A stretch of 64,000 bases of DNA, taken from assembly GCF_040869045.1 (NCBI RefSeq), contig NC_090323.1, positions 263,566,392 to 263,630,391 on the forward strand. The letters are read 5' to 3'. The stretch is from Eurosta solidaginis (Eukaryota > Arthropoda > Insecta > Diptera > Tephritidae). Both the position numbers and the translations under genes were made by a program. The notes beneath the pieces were generated by a model that was not told the DNA's origin, did not search any database, and saw only the letters and a list, made by a program, of their open reading frames with translations. Positions 56,045 to 64,000 of this stretch are shown piece after piece (the stretch's first letter is position 1; every line of letters begins with the position of its first letter).

Positions 56045-56215
56045 AATTTTAAACAACGTGACATGAGGACGGACAAGGCGACAGCTGTTTCGATTATACC
56101 TTGAAATCTCTTCGAATCCTCTTCTCCTTTTTCAAATCCCACTCCCGAGAGATTTACAAGGTATAATCGAAACAGCTGTCGCCTTGTCCGTCCTCATGTC
56201 ACGTTGTTTAAATAT
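56045..56215. mobile_element. Head-to-head pair of SINE family 2 tails (foldback)
   Basis: The block AAACAACGTGACATGAGGAC...TGTTTCGATTATACCTTG (56053-56103) is followed, after about 55 bp, by its exact inverse GGTATAATCGAAACAGCTGT...GTCACGTTGTTTAAA. Each arm is the body of the SINE at 22200-22380. Transcripts of either strand would form a hairpin of about 55 bp. Confidence 0.8.
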
Positions 56216-56395
56216 TCCCCAAATTATTAAATTAAATTTAATTTAATTTAATTTAATTAATAATTTAATTTAAATTAATTTAAGAAAATAACATAAAATA
56301 AAACAAAATTAAATAAACTAAATTAAAATAAAACAAAATAAAATAAAATAAAGGTAAATTAAATTAAATCGAATTGAGTCAAATTGAAATTAAAT

Positions 56396-56700
56396 AAATG
56401 TAAGGCGCGATAAGCTCCGAAGAGATTTTGGCCCGAGCTTCTCTTCCAATTTGCGTCGTGCTCGTTTAATTTTTCTTACAAATTGGTGGGAGGGGACCTA
56501 CTTATTTTATACCGACTCTGAACGGCCTCCACAAGGCAGATGGATGTACAAGGAGAAGCTTTTCATTGCAGAAATACACTGGGAGTGCGTGCCAAACACT
56601 ACCGAGGGGTGGCCCCGCTTAGAAAAAATTTCTTCTAATTGAAAAACTTGTTTCTAAAATTTTGATGTTGCTTTGCCCGTAGCACGCTACCCGCCGTATA
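56396..56700 (-). mobile_element. tRNA-derived SINE (family 1), head truncated
   Basis: On the minus strand the body and the TTATCGCGCCTTACATTTAT tail are good. The head stops near GCTACGGGCAAAGCAAC, so the promoter boxes are mostly gone. It sits inside the AT-rich tract. Confidence 0.85.
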
Positions 56701-56857
56701 TGTAAATTACATAAAATAAAACAAAATTAAATTAAGTTGACTAAATAAAATTCAATTAAATCATATTAAATATAATTAAATCAAATTAAATAACTAAATA
56801 ACAAACAAAAAAATTGAATGGAGAACGAAATGGAAAAGTTTTAGAGAGCCCTTTGTA

Positions 56858-57420
56858 TTTTGTTGTTGTTGTGCTAACAGTGCTTCGCCACATTCAATGG
56901 GCCATTCACAAATTGTCATCAAAGTTCTCTAATAGGGGTTCAAATAAACTAGCAGTTTCAACAGGGGTGGACCATAGGAAATTTGGTGTTAAGAGGCAGA
57001 GGTTTCACATTACAATTGAAAAGATTGTTGGTGTCATGTGGAGACACATCGCATGCAGGATATACATTACGTATGTATTTCCGGGTTGATTCTGGACAAG
57101 TAGGAGTTTAACTTGTTACAGTATTCAGAACGAAGTTGGGCCAGAGTGATCCATATCTCCCTTGGTAGTATCTTTTGCGTTCACCCGGCTCGTCCTAGAA
57201 AAGGCGTTTACCAATTCTGTGTGGATTTTATTTAGGACCTCCATACGTTTGTCTGTATTAAAGGAACGGCTGACTAGGCAGGATCCCGATCTCATCATAG
57301 TGCTTATGGAGATGTTCTCTTAACCCTCTTGGAGGCGGGGCTAGATCAAGCAGTTTTTTGCTAGGGTTTCCAGGTTTTTGACAACTCAGCAAAAGCTGTC
57401 AGTTCAGCATTTCGTTATGC
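56858..57420 (-). pseudogene. Jockey-type non-LTR 3' end, inverted
   Basis: On the minus strand: NSYLSRINPEIH, then a Cys/His tail (CVSTHDTNNLFNCNV), STPVETASLFEP and a stop before a CAACAACAACAA terminus at about 56860. These parts match the C-terminus of the element at 39560-41305, of the same family but diverged. Upstream sequence to about 57420 is worn. Confidence 0.7.
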
Positions 57421-57612
57421 TCGTTAACATTGAGCTCTTTTGCCTCATTATGTAAGTAGATAGTGCTCAAGGGTCATAAGAAGACATCCCATGACAGTTT
57501 TAAGTGCAGTATTTCGGTTTCCACCGCAGCCGGTTTTATTTGCTGGAGCGACTCGGAATTTTTTGTCCCGGCCTTTGATTGCCATTTCAGTGTAAACCAA
57601 TTTTATTTACTG
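57421..57612. other. Unassigned DNA
   Basis: Probably more of the worn non-LTR element to its left; no clear motif. Confidence 0.3.
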
Positions 57613-57968
57613 CGGCCGCCGTGGTGCTGTGGTAGCGTGCTCCGCCTACCACACCGAAGATCCTAGGTTCACGCCCCGGGCAAAGCAACATCGAAAATTA
57701 AAAAGGTTTCTTCAATTAGAAAAAGGTTCTTTTAAGCGCGGTCGCTTTTCGGCAGTGATTTAGCAAACACTCCGATTTCTGCAATGAAAAGTTTCTCAGT
57801 GAAATTTCATCTGCCTTGCATAGGCTGTTCGGAGTCGCCGTAAAATGTGTAGGTCTCGTTCCGCCAGTTTGTAGGAAAAACTTTTAATTTTTAGCGCAAC
57901 GCAGATTGGAAGAGAAGCTCGGCCTAAAATCGCTTCGGAGGTTATCGTGCCTAGCATTTATTTCATTT
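57613..57968 (+). mobile_element. tRNA-derived SINE (family 1)
   Basis: Full length. Head GCGGCCGCCGTGGTGCTGTG, B-box GGTTCACGCCCCGGGCAAAG, body CATCTGCCTTGCATAGGCTG and tail TTATCGTGCCTAGCATTTAT. Confidence 0.88.
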
Positions 57969-58363
57969 AGTTACTTTTTCAAAACCGGTTATGTTTTTGG
58001 AAACGATTACCTATCTTAGCTCAGAACCAATAAATAAAGTAAAATGAAAAAAAAAACTGCAAAGAAATTTCATAAAAAGAAAAAAGTTTATAAAAAGAAA
58101 AAAGAATTCGGAAATCCTTATACTGAATTTCCAGCTTGAATAAGGACAGCAAAAAAAAATAAATATAATAAATAATAACATCCTTTCTTTCCTGTATATG
58201 AGGAATTTGGAATGGAACTCTTTTTATTTATTTTTTTTTTTTATATTTTATACGATTATTATTGCTTTAAACAGAATATAAAAATAAAATTCAATTTAAA
58301 TACATTTTTGATTTTAACGCAAATAATTTTTTTAAATTAATTTCAATTTTAGTTTTATTTCTT
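57969..58363. other. AT-rich DNA, probable 3' UTR of the 58.4-kb gene
   Basis: Downstream (minus strand) of the stop at 58364-58366. Several AATAAA words occur on the minus strand around 58215-58235, suitable as polyadenylation signals. Otherwise low complexity. Confidence 0.4.
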
Positions 58364-58615
58364 TTATTTCTTCTTCTTCTTTCCTTTCTTTCCCTTCTTG
58401 CCCTTGCCACCGCAGAGTGCAGCAAGCGCTTCGTCTAGCTCTTTATCAGTGATCTGTGTTTCGGTGGTCATTTTCTGTTTGGGCAACACAATCGGTTCTT
58501 TCGGTGTCTTCAATTCGATTTCGATGGTATTCCGCTTGCGACGATGCTGTTGCTTGTTGCCTAATTTCACTAGAAAAACATCGCTATCCGTGTCTTCGCA
58601 GGTTTTGTAACAAAC
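58364..58615 (-). CDS. Terminal coding exon, Lys-rich C-terminus
   Basis: An acceptor TTATTCTTTCAG (minus strand, ending at 58616) is followed by 83 codons in phase 0 and a stop. The peptide starts VCYKTCEDTDSDVFLVKLG, has a basic patch (QQHRRKRNTIEIELKTPKEP) and a short acidic helix-like stretch (ITDKELDEALAALCGG). It ends in a (GKKGKK)n basic tail. Coding character is good: no low-complexity bias before the tail, and Cys/Asp-rich. Earlier exons must lie at higher coordinates; I could not find them. I do not recognise the family, and no localisation is claimed. Confidence 0.65.
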   Translation of the reverse strand, partial: VCYKTCEDTDSDVFLVKLGNKQQHRRKRNTIEIELKTPKEPIVLPKQKMTTETQITDKELDEALAALCGGKGKKGKKGKKKKK

Positions 58616-58844
58616 CTGAAAGAATAACAAGTAATGCTAAGATTAAAAGAATGCGTTTGTATTTTAGTTTTTAAAAAAAAAATCGGGATTATATATGTAA
58701 TCCCTATTGCCCAGCTCTGATTTCCGCAAATAGTTTTTAAATTTTAGAAGAACACAATTATTTCGTAACCGAACATTACATACTCAGTTGAGAGCTATGG
58801 AGACAAAATAAGGGAAAATCACAATGTAGGAAAATGAACCTAGG
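58616..58844. other. Intron sequence of the 58.4-kb gene
   Basis: Directly upstream of the acceptor at 58616; AT-rich with no coding signal. The donor was not identified. Confidence 0.4.
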
Positions 58845-60502
58845 GTAACTCTGGAATGTGTTTGTATGACATGTGTATCAAATGGAAGGTATTAAAGAGT
58901 ATTTTAAGAGGGAGTGGGGAAAAGTTCTATAGGTGAACGCCATTAAGGAATAGCCATAAAGGTGGACCAGGGGTGACTCTAGAATTTGTTTGTACGATAT
59001 GGGTATCAGATGAAAGGTGTTAATGAGTATTTTAAAAGGGCGTGGGCCTTAGTTCTATAGGTGGACGCCTTTTCGAGATATCGCGTTTGTACAATATGGG
59101 TATCAAATTAAAGGTGTTAATGAGGGTTTTAAAAGGGAGTGGCTGTAGTTGTATATGTGAAAACGTTTTCTAGATATCGACCAAAATGTGGACCAGGGTG
59201 ACCCAGACCATCATCTGTCGGGTACCGCTAATTTATTTATATATGTAATACCACGAACAGTATTCCTGCCAAGATTCCAAGGGCTTTTGATTTCGCCCTG
59301 AAGAACTTTTTCATTTTGTTCTACTAAATACACCCTTTTTAAAAAGTTTTTTTCTAAAGTTATATTTTGCGTCAATAAACCAATCCATTTACCATGTTTC
59401 ATCCCTTTTTTCGTATTTTAGAATTATGGCATTTTTTTTCATTTTTCGAAATTTTCGATATCGAAAAAGTGGGCGTGGTCATAGTCGGATTTCGGCCATT
59501 TTTATACCAATACAAAATGAGTTCAGATAATTACGTGAACTGAGTTTAGTAAAGATATATCGATTTTTTCTCAAGTTTTCGTGTTAACGGCCGAGCGGAG
59601 GACAGACGGTTGACTGTGTATAAAAACTGGGCGTGGCTTCAATCGATTTCACCCTTTATCACAGGAAACAGTTATCGTCCTAGAATCTAAGACCCTACCA
59701 AATTTCACAAGGATTGGTAAATTTTTGTTCGACTTATGGCATTAAAAGTATCCTAGACAAATTAAATGAAAAAGGGCGGAGCCACGCCCACTTTGAAAAT
59801 TTCTTTTATTTTTGTATTTTGTTGCACCATATCATTACTGGAGTTGAATGTTGACATAATTTACTTATATACTGTAAAGATATTAACTTTTTTTTTAATT
59901 TGACTTTAAAAAAATTTTTTTTATAGTGGGCGAGGTCGTTCTCCGATTTGGCTAATTTTTATTAAGCATAAATATAGTAATAGGAAATGTTCTTGCCGAA
60001 TTTCATTATGTTATCTTCAACGACTGCCAAATTACAGCTTGCAAAACTTCTAAATTACCTTCTCTTAAAAGTGGGCGGTGCCACGCCCATTGTCCAAAAT
60101 TTTACTAATTTTATATTCTGCGTCATAAGTTTAACTCACCTACCAAGTTTCATCGTTTTATCCCTCTTTGGTAATGAATTATCGCACTTTTTCGATTTTT
60201 CGAAATTTTCGATATCGAAAAAGGGGGCGTGGTTATAGTCCGATATCGTTCATTTCAAATAGCGATCTAAGATAAGTGCCCAGGAACCTACGTACCAAAT
60301 TTCATCAGGATACCTCAAAATTTACTCAAGTTATCGTGTTAACGGACGGACGGACGGACATGGCTCAATCAAATTTTTTTTCGATACTGATGATTTTGAT
60401 ATATGGAAGTCTATGTCTATCTCGATTTCTTTATACCTGTACAACCAACCGTTATCCAATCAAAGTTAATATACTCTGTGAGCTCTGCTCAACTGAGTAT
60501 AA
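58845..60502 (-). mobile_element. Long non-coding repeat, copy C
   Basis: Inverted copy of the family at 13887-16693. It has about two and a half 130-bp units at 58850-59200, then the CGCCCAC/TTTCGATATCGAAA body, a (GGAC)n tract at 60343-60360 and the outer end GAGCTCTGCTCAACTGAGTA. It probably sits in an intron of the minus-strand gene ending at 58364. Confidence 0.85.
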
Positions 60503-60655
60503 AAATAAATAATTACTTTGCAAACGTTTACTCTTAGTCCAATATTTGCTTAAGTATTCACATCTCTATGTTTATGTTTATTTAACACTTAAGACAATGT
60601 GATTTTATGATTGTCAATAAAACTGAACAATTTCGTTTGTGTTTAGTTGTACAAA

Positions 60656-61976
60656 GGCCCAGTTTTTCAGTAAAAGTTCAACTCAGTTTGTCAGTTAAAC
60701 TGCGCTTAAACTTAGTCTGAAGGTTTTCAGTCTACTTTAACTGAAACTTAAGCTTAGTTTAAGCGATAAGTTATTTGCGTTCGTTCAAAATGGCGTCGAA
60801 TATACCCAACAAGCATTTAGGCTTGAGTACCATCAGAGCTCATGTTGATAACAAGGCATACGTCTAAAATCTCAAGAGTTGTTTTGAAACAGTGGCTCAA
60901 CTCGAGAATCATAGCGTACTCAGGAAAAGAGGGAATTTTTTATAAAGCAAAAAATGGTATTATTTACTTAAGTTGAAAAAATTTAATTAATCACTTGTGC
61001 TTTTCCAACTGGACTCAAATGTAAGATTCCATACTACAGTATTTTCACGAAAATCAAATGAAATATATATAATTTAAAAAATAAATAAATGTGACACAAT
61101 AACCTCCGAAGAGATTTTAGTCCGAGCTTCTCATTCAATTTGCGTCGTGCTACTTTTAATTTTTGCTACAAGTTGGCGGGACGGGACCTACTTGTTGTAT
61201 GCCGACTCCGAACGGCTTATGCAAGGCAGATGAGTTTTCACTGAGGCAGAAATTCACTCGGAGTACTTGCCAAATACTGCCGAGGTGCGACCCAGCTTAG
61301 AAAAATTGTCTACTAATTGAAAAACCTTGTTTCTTAAATTTTGATGTTGCTTTGCCCGGGGCTTGAACCAAGGATCTTCGGTGTGGTAGGCGGAGTACCA
61401 CGGCGGCCACCTATATAATTTATTTTGGATTAATCCACCACTAATTTTGGATTAATAAACCACCTTGGAGATCTTTTTCAACTCTACCTCAACTCGTTAT
61501 GCAATGTAGGATATCAACTAGAGAAATGTGTCGAATATTCATTTGAGAACTGTACATTTCCCAAAATATCTCGAAATTGGGATCATGATTGGAAAATATT
61601 AATGACGTTGGAGATCAGCTCGAAAACTTTTAATTTTGCAAAATTTCTCAAAGTTGAATAGTTGAACTCGAAAACTATCTGGTTTAAGAATTATTAAATA
61701 ATGATGGATATCACTTCCGCAACTAGATATAGGTATATTTCGCTCAATACATTTTTTTCCATGTTTGTTGGGTAAACAAAATCCAGTTGTTGCCGTATCT
61801 ACAAATTATCTAGATAATAAAAAAACCAATGTTGCCGCACAAAAAAGCATACCCCAACGGCTGCCTTGAACTGTGACTGAAAAACTGCTCAGTAGTTTAA
61901 CTGGAGTTTAAATTTTACTTGAGTTTAAGCAAGCTTAGTTTAAGCTTAGCTTAACCAACTACTGAAAAACCGGGCC
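60656..61976. mobile_element. MITE with GGCCCRGTTTTTCAGT ends, SINE inside
   Basis: The left end GGCCCAGTTTTTCAGTAAAA and the inverse of the right end GGCCCGGTTTTTCAGTAGTT match. Both arms continue with AGTTTAAGC and AAACTTAGT-type words for about 100 bp. The interior is non-coding and is interrupted by a SINE at 61078-61412. A short frame starting ATGGCGTCGAAT at 60790 runs only 25 codons. No target duplication is clear. Confidence 0.7.
61078..61412 (-). mobile_element. tRNA-derived SINE (family 1)
   Basis: Nearly full length on the minus strand. Head GGTGGCCGCCGTGGTAC with a small deletion at the A-box, B-box region GGTTCAAGCCCCGGGCAAAG, a standard body, tail ATTGTGTCACATTTATTTAT. Confidence 0.88.
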
Positions 61977-62350
61977 TAAGAGTTTTTCAGATGAAGTGAA
62001 ATCTGGTTTCATATTTTTACAAAAAGTGTGTAAATGTCGAAGTTTCCTATAAACTTCAGAAATGTTTGTGCTAAATTTGAGAAGGTTGGACTGCCGCTCA
62101 CATTGCATAAAGTTTGTATGAAAAAACAAAAATAAAATTAAATAACAATTCGCAGTTTGTAATGTTGCTTTTAGGAGAACCTTTACTGTAATTAGCACGA
62201 AAATACAAGATATAGTTGGTTAAAATTCTAAAGCATTTTACCGTGATTTTTATTTAAGTATACCGTTTTTACCTTACCAAAAAGTTTAAAGCGAGGTTTC
62301 GATTAGATAAATATATCGTGCAATATCTTGCGTGAGTAGATCAGTTCCTC
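61977..62350. other. Unassigned DNA, no gene seen
   Basis: A 79-codon open frame on the minus strand (61959-62198) overlaps the MITE end and has no domain. Confidence 0.3.
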
Positions 62351-62356
62351 CTATCC

Positions 62357-62490
62357 TATATAAAACATCAATTTTCGAACTCGTTCAACAAGTGTTTTGA
62401 TACGTAAAAGACTGGAATAGATCGCATCGTTTGAAATGATTCGTCTAGTTGTGTTTGTCAAAAAGACTGAAACACTACACCAAATCCAGT
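62357..62490 (+). promoter_or_regulatory. Possible core promoter with short ORF
   Basis: TATATAAAA at 62357-62365 is followed 28 bp later by an initiator-like TTCAACA (62384-62390) and, about 50 bp further, by an ATG at 62436. The ORF is only 18 codons (MIRLVVFVKKTETLHQIQ), with a hydrophobic start like the beginning of a signal peptide. It could be a first exon, a dead gene 5' end or chance. No matching donor was fixed. Confidence 0.3.
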
Positions 62491-62599
62491 GACAAAATAA
62501 ATCACCGTGACTTGCAGATACAACAGGCAGTTATACTTACAAAGAGTCGCAATTAAGCCTACCCAATTACGGATCTCGTCATATATATAAAAAAATACT

Positions 62600-62800
62600 T
62601 GGCACGATTTACCTCCGTGGATATTAAGACCGAGCTTCTCTTTCAATTTGCGTCATTCTCCGTTTTAAGTTTTCCTACAAATTGGCGGGTGGTACCATTT
62701 TTTATGCCGACACCGAACGGCATCTGGAAGGCATACGAATTTTCACTGAGAAGGTTTTCATGGCAAAAACCATTGCGGCGACCCCGCTTATAAAAATGTT
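62600..62800 (-). mobile_element. tRNA-derived SINE (family 1), partial
   Basis: The 3' two-thirds on the minus strand: AAGCGGGGTCGCCGCAATGG, TTTTTGCCATGAAAACC, CTTCCAGATGCCGTTCGGTG and tail GGAGGTAAATCGTGCC. The head is missing. Confidence 0.8.
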
Positions 62801-63119
62801 TACTTCATGACCTTCACTTTAATGAAAAATAAAAGCAAGAATATTAATAATAAAGCAATTTTCGCAGTTGAAGTCGCGCTCATAGGCTAATTGGATACAA
62901 TTTCGGGCATAATTGCGAAACTAAATCAATTAATTTGGTGTGCAGCTCCTAATTTAATAACCAAAAACCTATAAAATTACATTACAATTTTACATAAACC
63001 ACTTTACGATTGAAAAGTTGCACCAAGTAAGTTATAAATACATATTTGAATTTATTTATAAGTTTATCGGTTACATACCAAATAAAAACTTATAACTCGA
63101 CTTTTCCAGCGCTACCAAA
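62801..63119. other. Upstream of the small RING-like ORF
   Basis: AT-rich; no TATA box is obvious within 100 bp of the ATG at 63120. Nothing else seen. Confidence 0.3.
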
Positions 63120-63290
63120 ATGGAGTTTAAAGACAATTGTGCTGTGTGCGTAAATAAAATGCAAAGGAAGTCCGTTGTTCGCCTATTACCATGTGGGCAT
63201 CTCTTTCATGGGCAGTACATTGAACCCATATCAATATGTAGTTATTGTCACTACCCGATATACTATTTATTACATTATATTCAATATTAA
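63120..63290 (+). CDS. Mini RING-H2-like protein, 56 aa
   Basis: ATG in good context (CCAAAATGGAG) opens 56 codons with stop at 63288-63290; AATAAA follows at 63299. The residues fit a RING-H2 zinc-binding pattern, as in E3 ubiquitin ligases: C7-x2-C10, C25-x-H27-x2-H30, then C40-x2-C43 followed by HYPI. The sixth ligand, expected three residues after H30 in FHGQY, is Tyr33 instead of Cys, a one-base TGC-to-TAC-type change. The spacing from there to C40 is shorter than usual. So it is either a decayed fragment of a larger RING gene or a tiny protein with only one complete zinc site. No neighbouring exon was identified. Confidence 0.55.
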   Translation: MEFKDNCAVCVNKMQRKSVVRLLPCGHLFHGQYIEPISICSYCHYPIYYLLHYIQY

Positions 63291-63349
63291 AATTACTAAA
63301 TAAAACGGATTTCGCATTTTCAATTGACAATTTTTATCCTTAAAAATAA

Positions 63350-63805
63350 ATAAATGTTTCGCATTTTCATTTAATGCTTTCTCATTCAAAATTTACTTAC
63401 TTTTCTAGTTTCTCTATAACGCTTTCGCATTTACAATTGACTATTCTCATTTCCATATGACGCTTTCGCATTTTTAAGTGATACTATCTTATTTATAATT
63501 GACATATGACGCTTTCACATTTTTAAGTGATATTTTCCTATTTATAATTGACTACGTACTCTCAATTACAAATGACGCTTTCGCATTTTCATTTGATTTT
63601 TTCTCATATACAAGTTATTATTCTCAATTTCATATAACGCTTTCGCATTTACACTTGACGCTTTCTAATTTACAATCTACAAATCTTGTCTTCAAATTAC
63701 GCTTTCTCATTTTGAAGTAACTATTCTCATTCTCATATGACGCTTTCTTATTTTAAAGTAACTATTCTCATTTCCAAATGACGCTTTCTCATTTACAATT
63801 GAGGA
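63350..63805. repeat. Degenerate minisatellite, GACGCTTTCGCATTT units
   Basis: The words TGACGCTTTCGCATTT, ATTGACTATTCTCATTT and AAGTGATA recur with a basic spacing of about 25-50 bp for 450 bp. About ten units, all diverged. Non-coding. Confidence 0.8.
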
Positions 63806-63809
63806 TGGT

Positions 63810-63863
63810 GTAGATTCCAGGAATTTGACACAAACTTGTAAGAAAAATATGTCTAAATTTAAA
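63810..63863. repeat. 54-bp repeat, copy 2 of 2
   Basis: Near-identical to 4111-4164, which lies upstream of the serine protease promoter. Here it follows the minisatellite directly. The sequence after 63863 differs from that after 4164. The remaining bases to 64000 show nothing recognisable. Confidence 0.75.
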
Positions 63864-64000
63864 GCTGGGAGCGTGCTTAGCTAAATTTCTACCTAAATTG
63901 AGAAAAAACCCAAGCCACTGGAAACTGCCAATATTGCAGTGCAAAATAAAAAATTTAGCAGATTTTCTCAGCATACTTTTCAATCTAAATTCATATGTCA

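Noticed and set aside
58398..58674. Plus-strand Ser/Cys-rich frames
   Set aside because: Antisense to the terminal exon, which has an acceptor and a stop in the expected places.
60380..60410. CTGATGA hammerhead core in repeat copy C (and at about 42822 in copy B)
   Set aside because: No GAAA at a suitable distance and no stem II. The match is by chance.

Overview
The window looks like a nuclear genomic segment from a higher fly (Diptera, Brachycera). Tephritid fruit flies are my best guess. The evidence is its TE content: a Penelope-like retroelement, P-element-like MITEs, LOA- and jockey-type non-LTR relics and hAT copies. It is also AT-rich, intron-bearing and gene-poor, with short eukaryotic promoters. 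The taxonomic call is inference, because no single-copy marker gene is present.

Host genes are few. A single-exon chymotrypsin-fold serine protease lies at 3247-4014 (-) with a good TATA box. A first coding exon at 43187-43538 (-) encodes a signal peptide, a Gln-rich stretch and a basic RAKR site, and ends at a perfect splice donor. A terminal coding exon with a Lys-rich tail lies at 58364-58615 (-). A tiny RING-H2-like ORF lies at 63120-63290 (+). A possible core promoter with a short ORF lies near 62.36 kb. These genes show no common pathway.

Roughly two thirds of the window is recognisable repeat. Main layout: 0.9-2.0 and 7.5-8.4 kb, two copies of an unrecognised decayed coding repeat; 8.4-10.2 kb, a 5'-truncated Penelope-like element with an intact RT plus GIY-YIG reading frame and a hammerhead ribozyme in its 3' region; 12.5-20.1 kb, a TIR transposon apparently split by about 6 kb of nested repeats (a long repeat with a 12 x 130-bp array, a LOA-type relic, a SINE and a 123-bp minisatellite); 21.9-32.5 kb, a CGATA cluster, a solo LTR, foldback MITEs, an RTE-like relic and a LOA 3' end; 33.3-39.2 kb, several repeats including three copies of a tRNA-headed SINE carrying a hammerhead-ribozyme motif, a second Penelope-like 3' end and a P-like MITE; 39.6-42.9 kb, a dead jockey-type element and another long repeat; 49.3-52.1 kb, a broken hAT transposase gene with an 8-bp target duplication and a SINE inserted in it; 53.5-62.8 kb, more SINEs, MITEs and AT-rich low-complexity DNA; 63.3-63.8 kb, a degenerate minisatellite.

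The most interesting signal is hammerhead self-cleaving ribozyme architecture in two kinds of retroelement within about 30 kb: two Penelope-like 3' ends, and a short SINE family with RNA polymerase III boxes. In the SINE, the catalytic core, stem III and most of stem I are conserved in three diverged copies on both strands. A SINE combining a tRNA promoter with a hammerhead resembles the schistosome Sm-alpha retroposons, and I do not know of one described in flies.
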